This document shows, piece after piece, positions 1 to 16,421 of a stretch of 64,000 nt of DNA. The translations under genes were made by a program, and so were the position numbers. Position 1 is the first letter of the stretch. Each line of letters opens with the position of its first letter. Where the stretch lies: NCBI RefSeq assembly GCF_016741785.1, contig NZ_JAERRL010000002.1:124001-188000 (forward strand), given 5' to 3'. Under the pieces are notes generated by a model. That model was not told where the DNA came from and made no database searches. It saw only the letters and a program-made list of their open reading frames with translations. The DNA is from Streptomyces sp. 7-21. GTDB lineage: Bacteria; Actinomycetota; Actinomycetes; Streptomycetales; Streptomycetaceae.

Positions 1-26
1 CGTTACCAGGTTTTCCAGGAGCAGCA

Positions 27-743
27 GTGAAGCGCAGCAAGAGCCTCCGTGGCGCCGACGCCAAGGTCGACAGGACCCGCGTCTACGCGCCGCTGGAAGC
101 CGTTCGTCTCGCCAAGGAGACGTCCACGACCAAGTTCGACGCGACCGTCGAGGTCGCCTTCCGGCTGGGTGTCGACCCCCGCAAGGCCGACCAGATGGTC
201 CGCGGCACCGTGAACCTGCCGCACGGCACCGGTAAGACCGCCCGGGTCCTGGTCTTCGCGACCGGTGACCGTGCCGCAGCAGCCGAGGCCGCGGGTGCCG
301 ACATCGTCGGCTCCGACGAACTGATCGAGGAGGTCGCCGGCGGCCGTCTCGACTTCGACGCGGTGGTGGCCACCCCGGACCTCATGGGCAAGGTCGGCCG
401 TCTCGGCCGGGTGCTCGGTCCCCGCGGCCTGATGCCGAACCCGAAGACCGGCACGGTCACGCCGGACGTGGCCAAGGCCGTCAGCGACATCAAGGGCGGC
501 AAGATCGAGTTCCGCGTGGACAAGCACGCGAACCTCCACTTCGTTATCGGCAAGGTGTCTTTCGAGGACACCCAGCTGGTGGAGAACTACGGCGCCGCGC
601 TGGAGGAGATCCTGCGGCTGAAGCCCTCGGCGGCCAAGGGCCGGTACCTGAAGAAGGCCACCATCACCACCACGATGGGCCCCGGCATCCCCGTGGACAC
701 CAACCGCACCCGCAACCTCCTGGCGGAGGAAGCCGCTGCCTGA
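27..743 (+). CDS. rplA: 50S ribosomal protein L1
   Basis: L1 forms the mobile L1 stalk of the large subunit, helps release E-site tRNA, and represses its own operon by binding the rplK leader. The 238-residue protein opens with [16 protein letters not shown] and carries the family signature [15 protein letters not shown] near residues 131-145. It is full length for actinobacterial L1 (about 240). The start is GTG, preceded by the purine-rich CCAGGAGCAGCA. In related genomes rplK lies just upstream, so this is probably the second gene of rplK-rplA with rplK outside the window. A strong hairpin follows 28 nt after the stop, ending the operon. Confidence 0.98.
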   Translation: MKRSKSLRGADAKVDRTRVYAPLEAVRLAKETSTTKFDATVEVAFRLGVDPRKADQMVRGTVNLPHGTGKTARVLVFATGDRAAAAEAAGADIVGSDELIEEVAGGRLDFDAVVATPDLMGKVGRLGRVLGPRGLMPNPKTGTVTPDVAKAVSDIKGGKIEFRVDKHANLHFVIGKVSFEDTQLVENYGAALEEILRLKPSAAKGRYLKKATITTTMGPGIPVDTNRTRNLLAEEAAA

Positions 744-771
744 ACTGGCTAATACTGAGCGGTAGTTGACG

Positions 772-808
772 TGCCTGTCGTCGTTCTGTCACAGAACGAC
801 GACAGGCA
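772..808 (+). terminator. Long perfect inverted repeat after rplA
   Basis: Two 18-nt arms (772-789 and 791-808) are perfectly complementary around a single C, so the real hairpin would open to a 5-nt loop with about a 16-bp stem. There is no U-tract, as is common for actinobacterial terminators. It sits between rplA and the lipoprotein gene and very likely ends the rplK-rplA transcript. Because it is symmetrical it could also stop transcription on the other strand or bind a dimeric protein. Confidence 0.8.
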
Positions 809-891
809 TAGTCATGCTGTGACCAGGCTGCCAACGTTGATCCTGGCTGGCTTGTCTATCACTCGTACTCCGATGATTCGGGGGGGGACTC

Positions 892-1779
892 ATGGGCACC
901 ATTCGCAGGATCAGCGTCGGCGTCGCCGCGGCGGCGCTGCTTGCCGGCACAGCCGCGTGCGGCTCCGAGGAGACGGACGACCGCTCCCAGGGCAGCGGCG
1001 GCGAGAACACCTCCGCCCGCGCCGCCTTCGAGGCGCTGTCGGCCGCGGCGGAGTCCACCGAGAACGTCACCTCCGCCGACTTCGAGGGCGTGACCCGCTC
1101 GCCCGACACGATGGGCGGCGAGGTCGAGATAACCGGCTCGATGAGCTGGGAGTCGACGCTGGTCATGGAGATGTCCATGACCGGCGAACAGTTCACCGCC
1201 GACCCGAGCGTTCCCTCGGTCATCGACGTCGTCTGGCTCGACGGCGTGATGTACATGGACATGGGCGAAGAGTTCGCGGCCGAGACGGGCGGCCGGAACT
1301 GGATGCGGATGGACCTGATGGCCATCGCCGAGGCGAGCGGCGACCAGGACACCGCTGACACCCTGTCCTACGGCCTCTCCGAGAGCAACCAGGACCCGGC
1401 GCAGCAGGTCGCGCTGCTGCTGCAGTCACCCGAGATCGAGCACGTCGGGCAGGAGACGCTCGACGGCGCCACGGTCGACCACTACCAGGGGACGATCTCC
1501 GTTGAGGACGCGCTGAATGCCGACTCCGACGCCCTGACCGACGAGGAGCGCGAGACCATCGTCGGCTTCATGGAGTCCCAGGGCATCGACAGCTACGACA
1601 TCGAGGTCTGGCTCGACGAGAACGACTTCCCCATCCAGATCCACCAGTCCTACGAGACGGCCCTGGGCCCGGTCGAGTCCGAGATGCGGTACAGCAACCT
1701 GGGCACCGAGGTGTCCGTCACCGAGCCGCCGGCCGACGCGGTGGTGGACTGGCTGGACCTGCTGGAGCAGCTGGAATAG
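892..1779 (+). CDS. Predicted secreted lipoprotein of unknown function
   Basis: The 295-residue product begins with a short basic n-region, a hydrophobic stretch (about residues 8-21) and a lipobox-like LLAGTAAC with Cys23, so it should be lipidated and held on the outer face of the membrane. The mature part is acidic and resembles LppX/LprG-like Streptomyces lipoproteins that fold as a half-barrel able to hold lipid, with a C-terminal region containing LDENDFPIQIHQSYE. A lipoprotein gene (or two) lies at the same place between rplA and rplJ in Streptomyces coelicolor, from memory. The ATG is preceded by a G-rich stretch ending GGGACTC. It is not functionally tied to the ribosomal genes around it. 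Confidence 0.85.
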   Translation: MGTIRRISVGVAAAALLAGTAACGSEETDDRSQGSGGENTSARAAFEALSAAAESTENVTSADFEGVTRSPDTMGGEVEITGSMSWESTLVMEMSMTGEQFTADPSVPSVIDVVWLDGVMYMDMGEEFAAETGGRNWMRMDLMAIAEASGDQDTADTLSYGLSESNQDPAQQVALLLQSPEIEHVGQETLDGATVDHYQGTISVEDALNADSDALTDEERETIVGFMESQGIDSYDIEVWLDENDFPIQIHQSYETALGPVESEMRYSNLGTEVSVTEPPADAVVDWLDLLEQLE

Positions 1780-1802
1780 GCCGCCTGACGCCCATCCGCT
1801 GA

Positions 1803-1841
1803 CCGCCGTTCGCCGGGGCCGATTTGCCCGGCGAACGGCGG
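1803..1841 (+). terminator. Terminator hairpin after lipoprotein gene
   Basis: A perfect 15-bp stem (1803-1817 with 1827-1841) encloses the 9-nt loop GCCGATTTG, 23 nt after the lipoprotein stop. It should end the lipoprotein transcript. Its loop and right arm overlap the rplJ promoter. Confidence 0.85.
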
Positions 1842-1853
1842 CTGTCGTACGCT
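1824..1853 (+). promoter_or_regulatory. HrdB-type promoter for rplJ-rplL
   Basis: A -35 box TTGCCC (1824-1829) is followed after 18 nt by a -10 box TACGCT (1848-1853), a good match to the vegetative sigma pattern TTGAC-N17-18-TAnnnT. Transcription would begin near 1860, giving a leader of about 220 nt. The -35 box lies in the loop and right arm of the preceding terminator. Confidence 0.7.
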
Positions 1854-1859
1854 GCCGCA

Positions 1860-2083
1860 GAAGCCAGAGACCGCTGGTTGTTGCCCCGGGCGATCCGGAG
1901 GCGGCCGAAGGATCCGCAGATCGCGGACGACCCGCGCAGGTGACCGTGGAAGACGCATACGTCGTGCTGTGTCCGCCCTGAGCGCCTGCGCCAGGGCGTT
2001 TGTTGTGTATCCGGTCCCCTTCCGTGCGGTCCGCTGCAACCGGTCGTTACCGGCAAGCTACCCGGAAGGAGGGCAAGAGGTTT
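1860..2083 (+). promoter_or_regulatory. Long rplJ leader, probable L10 autoregulatory leader
   Basis: About 220 nt separate the predicted start of transcription from the rplJ ATG, with no coding sequence. It contains short GC hairpins, for example around the GCGCCTGCGCCAGGGCG stretch near 1981-1997. In many bacteria this position carries the L10(L12)4-binding leader with a kink-turn that represses translation; I infer the same role here from position and length, not from a folded model. Confidence 0.5.
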
Positions 2084-2635
2084 ATGGCGAGTCCCGACAA
2101 GGTCGCGGCCGTCGCGGAGATCCGCGAGAAGTTCGAGAACGCGAACGCCGCCGTGGTCACCGCGTACACCGGCCTCACCGTGGCACAGCTCAAGGAGCTG
2201 CGCCGCGCGCTCGGTGAGAACGCGCAGTACCGCGTGAGCAAGAACACGCTGACGAAGATCGCGGCGAACCAGGCCGGGGTCGACAGCCTGGACGAGTACC
2301 TCACGGGCTCGACGGCCGTCGCCTTCGTGACCGGCGACCCGGTCGAGGCGGCGAAGGGCCTGCGTAACTTCGCCAAGGAAAACCCGGCGCTGGTCATCAA
2401 GGGCGGCGTGCTCGACGGCAAGCCGCTCAGCGCCGACGAGATCGACAAGCTGGCCGACCTGGAGCCGCGCGAGGTGCTGCTCGCCAAGCTGGCAGGCGGC
2501 ATGAAGGCGTCCATGGCCAAGGCCGCGGCGACCTTCGAGGCCCCGCTCACGAAGCTCGTCCGCACGGTGGACGCGCTCCGCGAGAAGGCCGAGCAGGGCG
2601 GCGGCGACGCGTCCGCGTCCGCCGGCGCCGAGTAG
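2084..2635 (+). CDS. rplJ: 50S ribosomal protein L10
   Basis: L10 anchors the L7/L12 dimers to the ribosome and forms the base of the stalk that recruits translation GTPases. The 183-residue protein begins [18 protein letters not shown] and contains the L10 core with [13 protein letters not shown]. The ATG at 2084 is chosen over upstream in-frame starts because AAGGAGGG lies 10 nt before it and the family starts here. The C-terminal helix, where L12 binds, ends in a short Gly/Ala/Ser tail. It is co-transcribed with rplL 56 nt downstream. Confidence 0.97.
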   Translation: MASPDKVAAVAEIREKFENANAAVVTAYTGLTVAQLKELRRALGENAQYRVSKNTLTKIAANQAGVDSLDEYLTGSTAVAFVTGDPVEAAKGLRNFAKENPALVIKGGVLDGKPLSADEIDKLADLEPREVLLAKLAGGMKASMAKAAATFEAPLTKLVRTVDALREKAEQGGGDASASAGAE

Positions 2636-2691
2636 CACCCCTCCGGGCTCCACCCGGAACATCCCGCCCCACGAGTGGAAGGACCGCCATC

Positions 2692-3084
2692 ATGGCGAAG
2701 CTGAGCCAGGACGAGCTGCTTGAGCAGTTCGCCGAGATGACCCTGCTCGAGCTCTCGGAGTTCGTGAAGAAGTTCGAGGAGAAGTTCGACGTCGAGGCCG
2801 CCGCCCCGGCCGCCGTCGCCGTCGCCGCCCCGGGCGGTGGCGCTGGCGGTGCCGCCGAGGCCGAGCCGGAGAAGGACGAGTTCGACGTCATCCTCACCGG
2901 CGCCGGCGACAAGAAGATCCAGGTCATCAAGGTCGTGCGTGAGCTGACCTCGCTGGGTCTGAAGGAGGCCAAGGAGCTGGTGGACAACCCGCCGAAGCCG
3001 GTTCTCGAGAAGGTCAACAAGGAGACCGCCGACAAGGCCAAGGAGCAGCTCGAGGGCGTGGGCGCGGGCGTCGAGGTCAAGTGA
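2692..3084 (+). CDS. rplL: 50S ribosomal protein L7/L12
   Basis: L7/L12 is the multi-copy stalk protein that recruits and stimulates elongation and initiation GTPases. The 130-residue protein has the expected three parts: an N-terminal dimerisation helix pair (about 1-33), an Ala/Gly/Pro hinge (about 35-60), and a C-terminal domain with [20 protein letters not shown] that contacts the GTPases. The start ATG follows GTGGAAGGACC. It ends the rplJ-rplL operon; a hairpin lies 34 nt after the stop. Confidence 0.98.
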   Translation: MAKLSQDELLEQFAEMTLLELSEFVKKFEEKFDVEAAAPAAVAVAAPGGGAGGAAEAEPEKDEFDVILTGAGDKKIQVIKVVRELTSLGLKEAKELVDNPPKPVLEKVNKETADKAKEQLEGVGAGVEVK

Positions 3085-3117
3085 CCCGCTGACGTCCTTC
3101 CGCCCGCAGCGGCGGCC

Positions 3118-3147
3118 GGGGCGATCACCCGATAGGGTGGTCGCCCC
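3118..3147 (+). terminator. Hairpin after rplL
   Basis: A 13-bp stem (3118-3130 with 3135-3147, one G-T pair) closes a 4-nt GATA loop. It is placed to end or attenuate the rplJ-rplL transcript before the rpoB promoter. Confidence 0.75.
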
Positions 3148-3464
3148 TTCGCGTTGCCGTGACCCCTCGCGGCCGCGGTGCCACCGAACGGTATGGTGGC
3201 CTACGGCCCTTCCTCCGGCGCCGTTGGTGCCGCTGACGGTCCGCCGGGTGGCCCCCGGACGGGTGGCGAGGAGGCCGGGGCCTTGACGAACCGCGGACGA
3301 GCACGCGATTCTCGGGTCGGTCGCCAGATCATTCATGATCCGAGGCATGGATTCACGGCGAAGCGGGAAGTGATGCGGCAGGTGGGTCCGAGCCCGGGAC
3401 CGAGGCGACCGGGAGCGGTGCTCACGCAACGCCGAGGGTGCCTCCTCGACGCTTGATAGCGGCA
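3148..3464 (+). other. Non-coding gap between rplL and the rpoB promoter
   Basis: About 320 nt contain no credible gene; a 92-codon open frame here has no recognisable protein features. The only clear structure is a short inverted repeat GATCAT/ATGATC at 3327-3340, which could be a small operator but has no support beyond symmetry. Confidence 0.5.
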
Positions 3465-3494
3465 TTGGACATCAGTGTGTCTTGTGGCTACACT
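3465..3494 (+). promoter_or_regulatory. HrdB-type promoter for rpoB-rpoC
   Basis: TTGGAC (3465-3470) and TACACT (3489-3494) are separated by 18 nt. Transcription should start near 3501, leaving a leader of about 90 nt before the TTG start of rpoB. The match to the vegetative consensus is one of the best in the window. Confidence 0.8.
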
Positions 3495-3589
3495 GACCCT
3501 TTGCGCTGCCTGTAAGCTTCCCCTACCCGTCACCAGGGAGCCTCAGGAGCAAGCGCGCAGAGAGTCCGAGCCCTCGGAAGGACCCCCTC

Positions 3590-7072
<3,483 letters not shown>

Positions 7073-7171
7073 CGGGTCTGGTTCCAGGGGGAGGGCCGAG
7101 CGCCCTCCCCCGGACAGTCCCCGGACCCCGAAGACCGTGACTGACACGACCCGAAAGAGGGATTGACGAGA

Positions 7172-11071
<3,900 letters not shown>

Positions 11072-11093
11072 CAAGGCGCTGCACGGCCCTGTG

Positions 11094-11129
11094 CGGCCCG
11101 GCCACCGGCACCCGCCGGCGGCCGGGCCG
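11094..11129 (+). terminator. Terminator after rpoC
   Basis: A 16-bp GC stem (11094-11109 with 11114-11129, one mismatch) with a tight ACCC loop is followed by TTCGTCT. It lies 22 nt after the rpoC stop and closes the rpoBC operon. Confidence 0.8.
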
Positions 11130-11159
11130 TTCGTCTAGAGCGGAGCGGGCAATCCCATT

Positions 11160-11188
11160 TTGACCCTGGCCCTTGCGCTCGGTACTCT
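11160..11188 (+). promoter_or_regulatory. HrdB-type promoter for rpsL-rpsG-fusA
   Basis: TTGACC (11160-11165) and TACTCT (11183-11188) are exactly 17 nt apart, a near-ideal vegetative promoter. It would give a leader of about 180 nt before rpsL. Confidence 0.85.
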
Positions 11189-11298
11189 CTGACCTTGTGC
11201 CTGGGGTGTTCCCTGCGCTTATTCGGCGTTAGCCGAGGCGGCAGCCAGAACTCCGGGATCTGCATTACTACCGCGCTCGCGGGGTCCCGTGCAGTCTT

Positions 11299-11323
11299 CG
11301 ACACGCCCGACCGCGTGGGTCGG
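11299..11323 (+). promoter_or_regulatory. rpsL leader element shared with the S10 leader
   Basis: These 25 nt are identical to 23582-23606 in the S10 leader. They contain four consecutive blocks: CACGC (11302-11306), CCGACC (11307-11312), GCGTG (11313-11317), GGTCGG (11318-11323). Block 1 pairs with block 3 and block 2 with block 4, so the element can form one of two mutually exclusive hairpins or a compact pseudoknot. It lies 54 nt before the rpsL start. I infer a cis-acting RNA control site for ribosomal protein operons; no ligand is known to me. Confidence 0.6.
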
Positions 11324-11376
11324 GGAGTGTTCCAGGTTAGCTTTACCGAGATCGGCACAGAGAAACCGGAGAAACG

Positions 11377-11748
11377 GTGCCAACGATCCAGCAGCTGGTC
11401 CGGAAGGGCCGGCAAGACAAGGTCGAGAAGAACAAGACGCCCGCGCTTGAGGGTTCGCCCCAGCGCCGTGGAGTGTGCACCCGTGTGTTCACCACCACAC
11501 CGAAGAAGCCGAACTCGGCCCTGCGCAAGGTCGCGCGTGTGCGTCTGAGCAATGGGATCGAGGTCACCGCTTACATTCCTGGAGAGAACCACAATCTCCA
11601 GGAGCACTCCATCGTGCTGGTGCGCGGGGGGCGTGTGAAGGACCTGCCGGGCGTGCGTTACAAGATCATCCGCGGTTCTCTTGACACCCAGGGCGTCAAG
11701 AACCGCAAGCAGGCTCGCAGCCGCTACGGCGCCAAGAAGGAGAAGTAA
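11377..11748 (+). CDS. rpsL: 30S ribosomal protein S12
   Basis: S12 sits at the decoding centre and controls translational accuracy; it is the streptomycin-response protein. The 123-residue protein begins [12 protein letters not shown] from a GTG start. Lys43 in TTTPKKPNS and Lys88 in [10 protein letters not shown] are the wild-type residues, so the sequence predicts streptomycin sensitivity at this locus. It is the first gene of the str operon, with rpsG starting 2 nt after its stop. Confidence 0.98.
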   Translation: MPTIQQLVRKGRQDKVEKNKTPALEGSPQRRGVCTRVFTTTPKKPNSALRKVARVRLSNGIEVTAYIPGENHNLQEHSIVLVRGGRVKDLPGVRYKIIRGSLDTQGVKNRKQARSRYGAKKEK

Positions 11749-11750
11749 GC

Positions 11751-12221
11751 ATGCCTCGCAAGGGCCCTGCCCCGAAGCGCCCGGTCCACGTTGACCCGGT
11801 CTACGGGTCTCCTCTGGTGACGTCTCTCATCAACAAGGTGCTGCTGCACGGCAAGCGCTCCACCGCTGAGCGCATCGTGTACGGCGCCCTTGAGGGCCTG
11901 CGGGAGAAGACCGGCAACGACCCGGTCATCATCCTCAAGCGTGCCCTGGAGAACGTGAAGCCGACCCTTGAGGTCCGCTCCCGCCGCGTCGGTGGCGCGA
12001 CCTACCAGGTGCCGGTCGAGGTCCGCCCGGGCCGCTCGTCCACGCTCGCGCTCCGCTGGCTGGTGGGCTACGCCCGTGCCCGCCGTGAGAAGACGATGAC
12101 GGAGCGGCTGATGAACGAGCTGCTGGACGCGTCGAACGGCCTCGGCGCTTCTGTCAAGAAGCGCGAGGACACCCACAAGATGGCCGAGTCCAACAAGGCC
12201 TTCGCGCACTACCGCTGGTAG
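11751..12221 (+). CDS. rpsG: 30S ribosomal protein S7
   Basis: S7 nucleates assembly of the 30S head by binding the 3' major domain of 16S rRNA and contacts E-site tRNA. The 156-residue protein, [16 protein letters not shown] to the C-terminal FAHYRW, has the family length. Its ATG lies 2 nt after the rpsL stop, with GAAGGAGAAG in the end of rpsL acting as ribosome binding site. fusA follows after 36 nt. Confidence 0.98.
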   Translation: MPRKGPAPKRPVHVDPVYGSPLVTSLINKVLLHGKRSTAERIVYGALEGLREKTGNDPVIILKRALENVKPTLEVRSRRVGGATYQVPVEVRPGRSSTLALRWLVGYARARREKTMTERLMNELLDASNGLGASVKKREDTHKMAESNKAFAHYRW

Positions 12222-12257
12222 TCGCGGCCCACCGAGACCGAGAGAAGAGCAAGCCAG

Positions 12258-14381
12258 ATGGCTACCACTTCACTTGACCTGGCCAGGGTCCGGAACATCG
12301 GGATCATGGCCCACATCGACGCGGGCAAGACGACGACCACCGAGCGGATCCTCTACTACACCGGCATGAGCTACAAGGTCGGTGAGGTCCACGACGGTGC
12401 CGCCGTCACCGACTGGATGGAGCAGGAGCAGGAGCGGGGGATCACCATCACCTCCGCCGCTGTCACCTGCCACTGGACCGTCGATGGCGTCGACAACACG
12501 ATCAACATCATCGACACGCCCGGTCACGTGGACTTCACCGTCGAGGTGGAGCGCTCGCTGCGCGTCCTGGACGGCGCGGTGACGGTGTTCGACGGCGTCG
12601 CCGGTGTCGAGCCCCAGTCCGAGACCGTCTGGCGTCAGGCCGACCGCTACGGCGTGCCGCGGATCTGCTTCGTGAACAAGCTGGACCGCACGGGCGCCGA
12701 CTTCTTCCGCTGCGTCGACATGATCGTGGACCGCCTCAACGCGACTCCGCTGGTCATGCAGCTGCCTATCGGTGCCGAGGCCGACTTCCAGGGTGTCGTG
12801 GACCTCGTCCAGATGAAGGCGCTGGTCTACTCGCCCGAGGCCAAGCTCGGCGAGATGTACGACGTCGTCGACATCCCCGAGAACATGCGCGAGCAGGCCG
12901 ACGAGTGGCACAACAAGCTCGTCGAGGCCGTCGCGGAGAACGACGAGGAGATGATGGAGCTGTACCTGGAGGGCGGCGAGCCCTCCGCGGAGCAGCTCGC
13001 GGCGGCGATCCGCCGGGTCACCCTCGCCTCCACGGGCGGCGACGACGGCATCACCGTCACTCCGGTGTTCTGCGGCACCGCGTTCAAGAACAAGGGCGTG
13101 CAGCCCTTGCTCGACGCGGTGGTGCGCTACCTGCCCTCGCCGCTCGATGTCGAGGCCATCGAGGGGCACTCGCCGAAGGACGCCGAGGAGATCATCGCCC
13201 GCCGGCCGTCCGAGGAGGAGCCGCTCGCGGCCCTGGCGTTCAAGATCATGAGCGACCCGCACCTGGGCAAGCTCACGTTCGTCCGGGTCTACTCCGGTGT
13301 GCTCACCTCCGGCGCCCAGGTCATGAACTCCGTGAAGGGCAAGAAGGAGCGCATCGGCAAGATCTACCGGATGCACGCGAACAAGCGTGAGGAGATCGAG
13401 AGCGTCGGTGCGGGCGACATCTGCGCCGTCATGGGCCTGAAGCAGACCACCACGGGTGAGACGCTCTCGGACCCGAACAACCAGGTCATCCTGGAGTCCA
13501 TGGACTTCCCGGCCCCGGTCATCGAGGTGGCCATCGAGCCGAAGTCCAAGGGTGACCAGGAGAAGCTGGGCGTCGCGATCCAGCGGCTGGCCGAGGAGGA
13601 CCCGTCCTTCCAGGTCAAGGCCGACGAGGAGACCGGCCAGACCATCATCGCCGGCATGGGCGAGCTGCACCTGGACGTGCTGGTCGACCGCATGAAGCGG
13701 GAGTTCAAGGTCGAGGCCAACGTCGGCAAGCCGCAGGTTGCCTACCGGGAGACGCTGCGGCGCCCGGTCGAGAAGGTCGAGTACACGCACAAGAAGCAGA
13801 CCGGTGGCTCCGGCCAGTTCGCGAAGGTCCAGATCAGCCTGGAGCCCCTGGAGGGCGACGGCTACGAGTTCGTCAACCAGATCACCGGTGGCCGCATCCC
13901 CCGGGAGTACATCCCCTCGGTGGACGCGGGCTGCCAGGAGGCGATGGAGTTCGGCGTGCTCGCCGGCTACCCGCTGACCGGTGTGAAGGTGATCCTGACC
14001 GACGGCGCGTACCACGAGGTGGACTCGTCGGAGATGGCCTTCAAGATCGCCGGTTCCATGGCGTTCAAGGAGGCCGCGCGGAAGGCCAGCCCTGTCCTGC
14101 TCGAGCCGCTGATGGCCGTCGAGGTCACCACGCCCGAGGAGTACATGGGTGACGTCATCGGTGATATCAACTCCCGCCGTGGCCAGATCCAGGCCATGGA
14201 GGACCGCAGCGGCGCCAAGGTCGTCAAGGCGCTGGTCCCGCTGTCGGAGATGTTCGGTTACGTGGGTGACCTGCGGAGCAAGACCTCCGGCCGTGCGAGC
14301 TACAGCATGCAGTTCGACTCCTACGGCGAGGTACCCAAGAACGTCTCCGAGGAGATCATCGCGAAGGCGAAGGGCGAATAA
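12258..14381 (+). CDS. fusA: Elongation factor G
   Basis: EF-G is the GTPase that drives translocation and, with RRF, ribosome recycling. The 707-residue protein has the P-loop AHIDAGKTT (18-26), the switch [10 protein letters not shown], the NKLD guanine motif and the full five-domain length, ending in the domain IV/V region with [20 protein letters not shown]. The start ATG is preceded by GAGAGAAGAGCAAGCC. It belongs to the rpsL-rpsG-fusA operon; tuf is 175 nt downstream behind a hairpin. Confidence 0.98.
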   Translation: MATTSLDLARVRNIGIMAHIDAGKTTTTERILYYTGMSYKVGEVHDGAAVTDWMEQEQERGITITSAAVTCHWTVDGVDNTINIIDTPGHVDFTVEVERSLRVLDGAVTVFDGVAGVEPQSETVWRQADRYGVPRICFVNKLDRTGADFFRCVDMIVDRLNATPLVMQLPIGAEADFQGVVDLVQMKALVYSPEAKLGEMYDVVDIPENMREQADEWHNKLVEAVAENDEEMMELYLEGGEPSAEQLAAAIRRVTLASTGGDDGITVTPVFCGTAFKNKGVQPLLDAVVRYLPSPLDVEAIEGHSPKDAEEIIARRPSEEEPLAALAFKIMSDPHLGKLTFVRVYSGVLTSGAQVMNSVKGKKERIGKIYRMHANKREEIESVGAGDICAVMGLKQTTTGETLSDPNNQVILESMDFPAPVIEVAIEPKSKGDQEKLGVAIQRLAEEDPSFQVKADEETGQTIIAGMGELHLDVLVDRMKREFKVEANVGKPQVAYRETLRRPVEKVEYTHKKQTGGSGQFAKVQISLEPLEGDGYEFVNQITGGRIPREYIPSVDAGCQEAMEFGVLAGYPLTGVKVILTDGAYHEVDSSEMAFKIAGSMAFKEAARKASPVLLEPLMAVEVTTPEEYMGDVIGDINSRRGQIQAMEDRSGAKVVKALVPLSEMFGYVGDLRSKTSGRASYSMQFDSYGEVPKNVSEEIIAKAKGE

Positions 14382-14407
14382 CCCTTAAGCTGGAGCAATG
14401 GGGTGAT

Positions 14408-14446
14408 CGGGGGCCTTTGCGGCCCCCGGCCGCCGGCCCTTAACAA
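14408..14446 (+). promoter_or_regulatory. fusA-tuf intergenic hairpin and candidate tuf promoter
   Basis: An 8-bp hairpin (14408-14415 with 14421-14428, loop TTTGC) could attenuate fusA read-through. Overlapping it is a possible promoter, TTGCGG (14417-14422), 18 nt, TAACAA (14441-14446). In some Streptomyces the tuf1 gene is known to have its own promoter in this gap, which fits, but the -10 box is imperfect. Confidence 0.4.
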
Positions 14447-14556
14447 GCGAAACGGTCAAGGGCGTCCCCTCGGGGTCCTGACCGGTTCGGTACGACCACC
14501 TGAAACCTTCCGCAAGACGCGGAGGGCGTACAGCACCAGTCCACAGGAGGACCCCA

Positions 14557-15750
<1,194 letters not shown>

Positions 15751-15791
15751 CCCGGGCCGCCTGAGGGCGGCAGAGCCTCACGGCCTGCGCA

Positions 15792-15826
15792 GGGCCCCGC
15801 TCCCGTACCGCACGGGGGCGGGGCCC
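15792..15826 (+). terminator. Terminator after tuf
   Basis: A 15-bp stem (15792-15806 with 15812-15826, one T-G wobble) closes the loop ACCGC. It ends the str cluster. A smaller GCCGCC/GGCGGC hairpin lies immediately after the tuf stop. Confidence 0.85.
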
Positions 15827-16022
15827 GCTGCCTTTCCGGTGTCGCCGGCTGGGCGCCGGCAGGTGCCGTCCCGGCGAGGGCTGCCCGCCCTCCCTTCCGC
15901 CGTCCCCCCGTCGCCCGCTCGGCGCGCAATCCGACCGTTCGCCGAGTGGCGGCGTCGGCCGCCTGCCCGTGTCGTGTGACGCTCCTTACATTTCCCGGAG
16001 CAGTCCCCGACAGGAGCCGGTA

Positions 16023-16421
16023 ATGACGACGACGCGTTCCGTCCCCGAAGGAACAGAACCACCGCCGGGCGAGGACCTCACGGCCCGCTCGGTGGCCATG
16101 CACGACGACCCCCGCTTCCACGATCTGCGCGCCCGGCTGCTGCGGTTCGTGGTGCCCGTGAGCATCGGCTTTCTCGCCTGGTACCTGCTGTACGTGCTGA
16201 TGTCGGCCTATGCCCGCGGCGTGATGGCCACGGACATCGTCGGCAGCTTCAACGTGGCTCTGGTGTTCGGCCTGCTCCAGTTCGTCACGACGTTCGGCAT
16301 CGCGATCGCCTACTCCCGTTACGCCGGCCGCCGGTTCGACCCGCTCGCCGACGAGCTGCGCGGGGAACTGGAGTCCGGCGGCCCGGCCGTGCCGCCTGCC
16401 AGGAAGGGGGACGAGGCGTGA
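16023..16421 (+). CDS. DUF485 membrane protein, symporter partner
   Basis: This 132-residue protein has a 45-residue cytosolic N-terminus, two membrane segments (about 48-68 and 82-103) and a short charged tail, the layout of the DUF485/YjcH family. In many bacteria a DUF485 gene sits directly before an acetate/solute symporter and is thought to be a small accessory subunit. The start ATG at 16023 is chosen because AGGAG lies 6 nt before it and the upstream extension is unlike the family. Its stop overlaps the next start by 4 nt, so the two are translationally coupled. Confidence 0.85.
   Translation: MTTTRSVPEGTEPPPGEDLTARSVAMHDDPRFHDLRARLLRFVVPVSIGFLAWYLLYVLMSAYARGVMATDIVGSFNVALVFGLLQFVTTFGIAIAYSRYAGRRFDPLADELRGELESGGPAVPPARKGDEA

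Noticed and set aside
3327-3340. GATCAT/ATGATC inverted repeat as a regulator binding site
   Set aside because: Only six base pairs per arm, no gene start adjacent, and such short palindromes occur by chance.
3178-3456. 92-codon frame in the rplL-rpoB gap
   Set aside because: Low-complexity Gly/Arg/Pro product without family features, no ribosome binding site, and it lies in an interval expected to be non-coding.
11377-11748. Possible streptomycin-resistance allele of rpsL
   Set aside because: Lys43 and Lys88 are wild type, so nothing in S12 predicts resistance.
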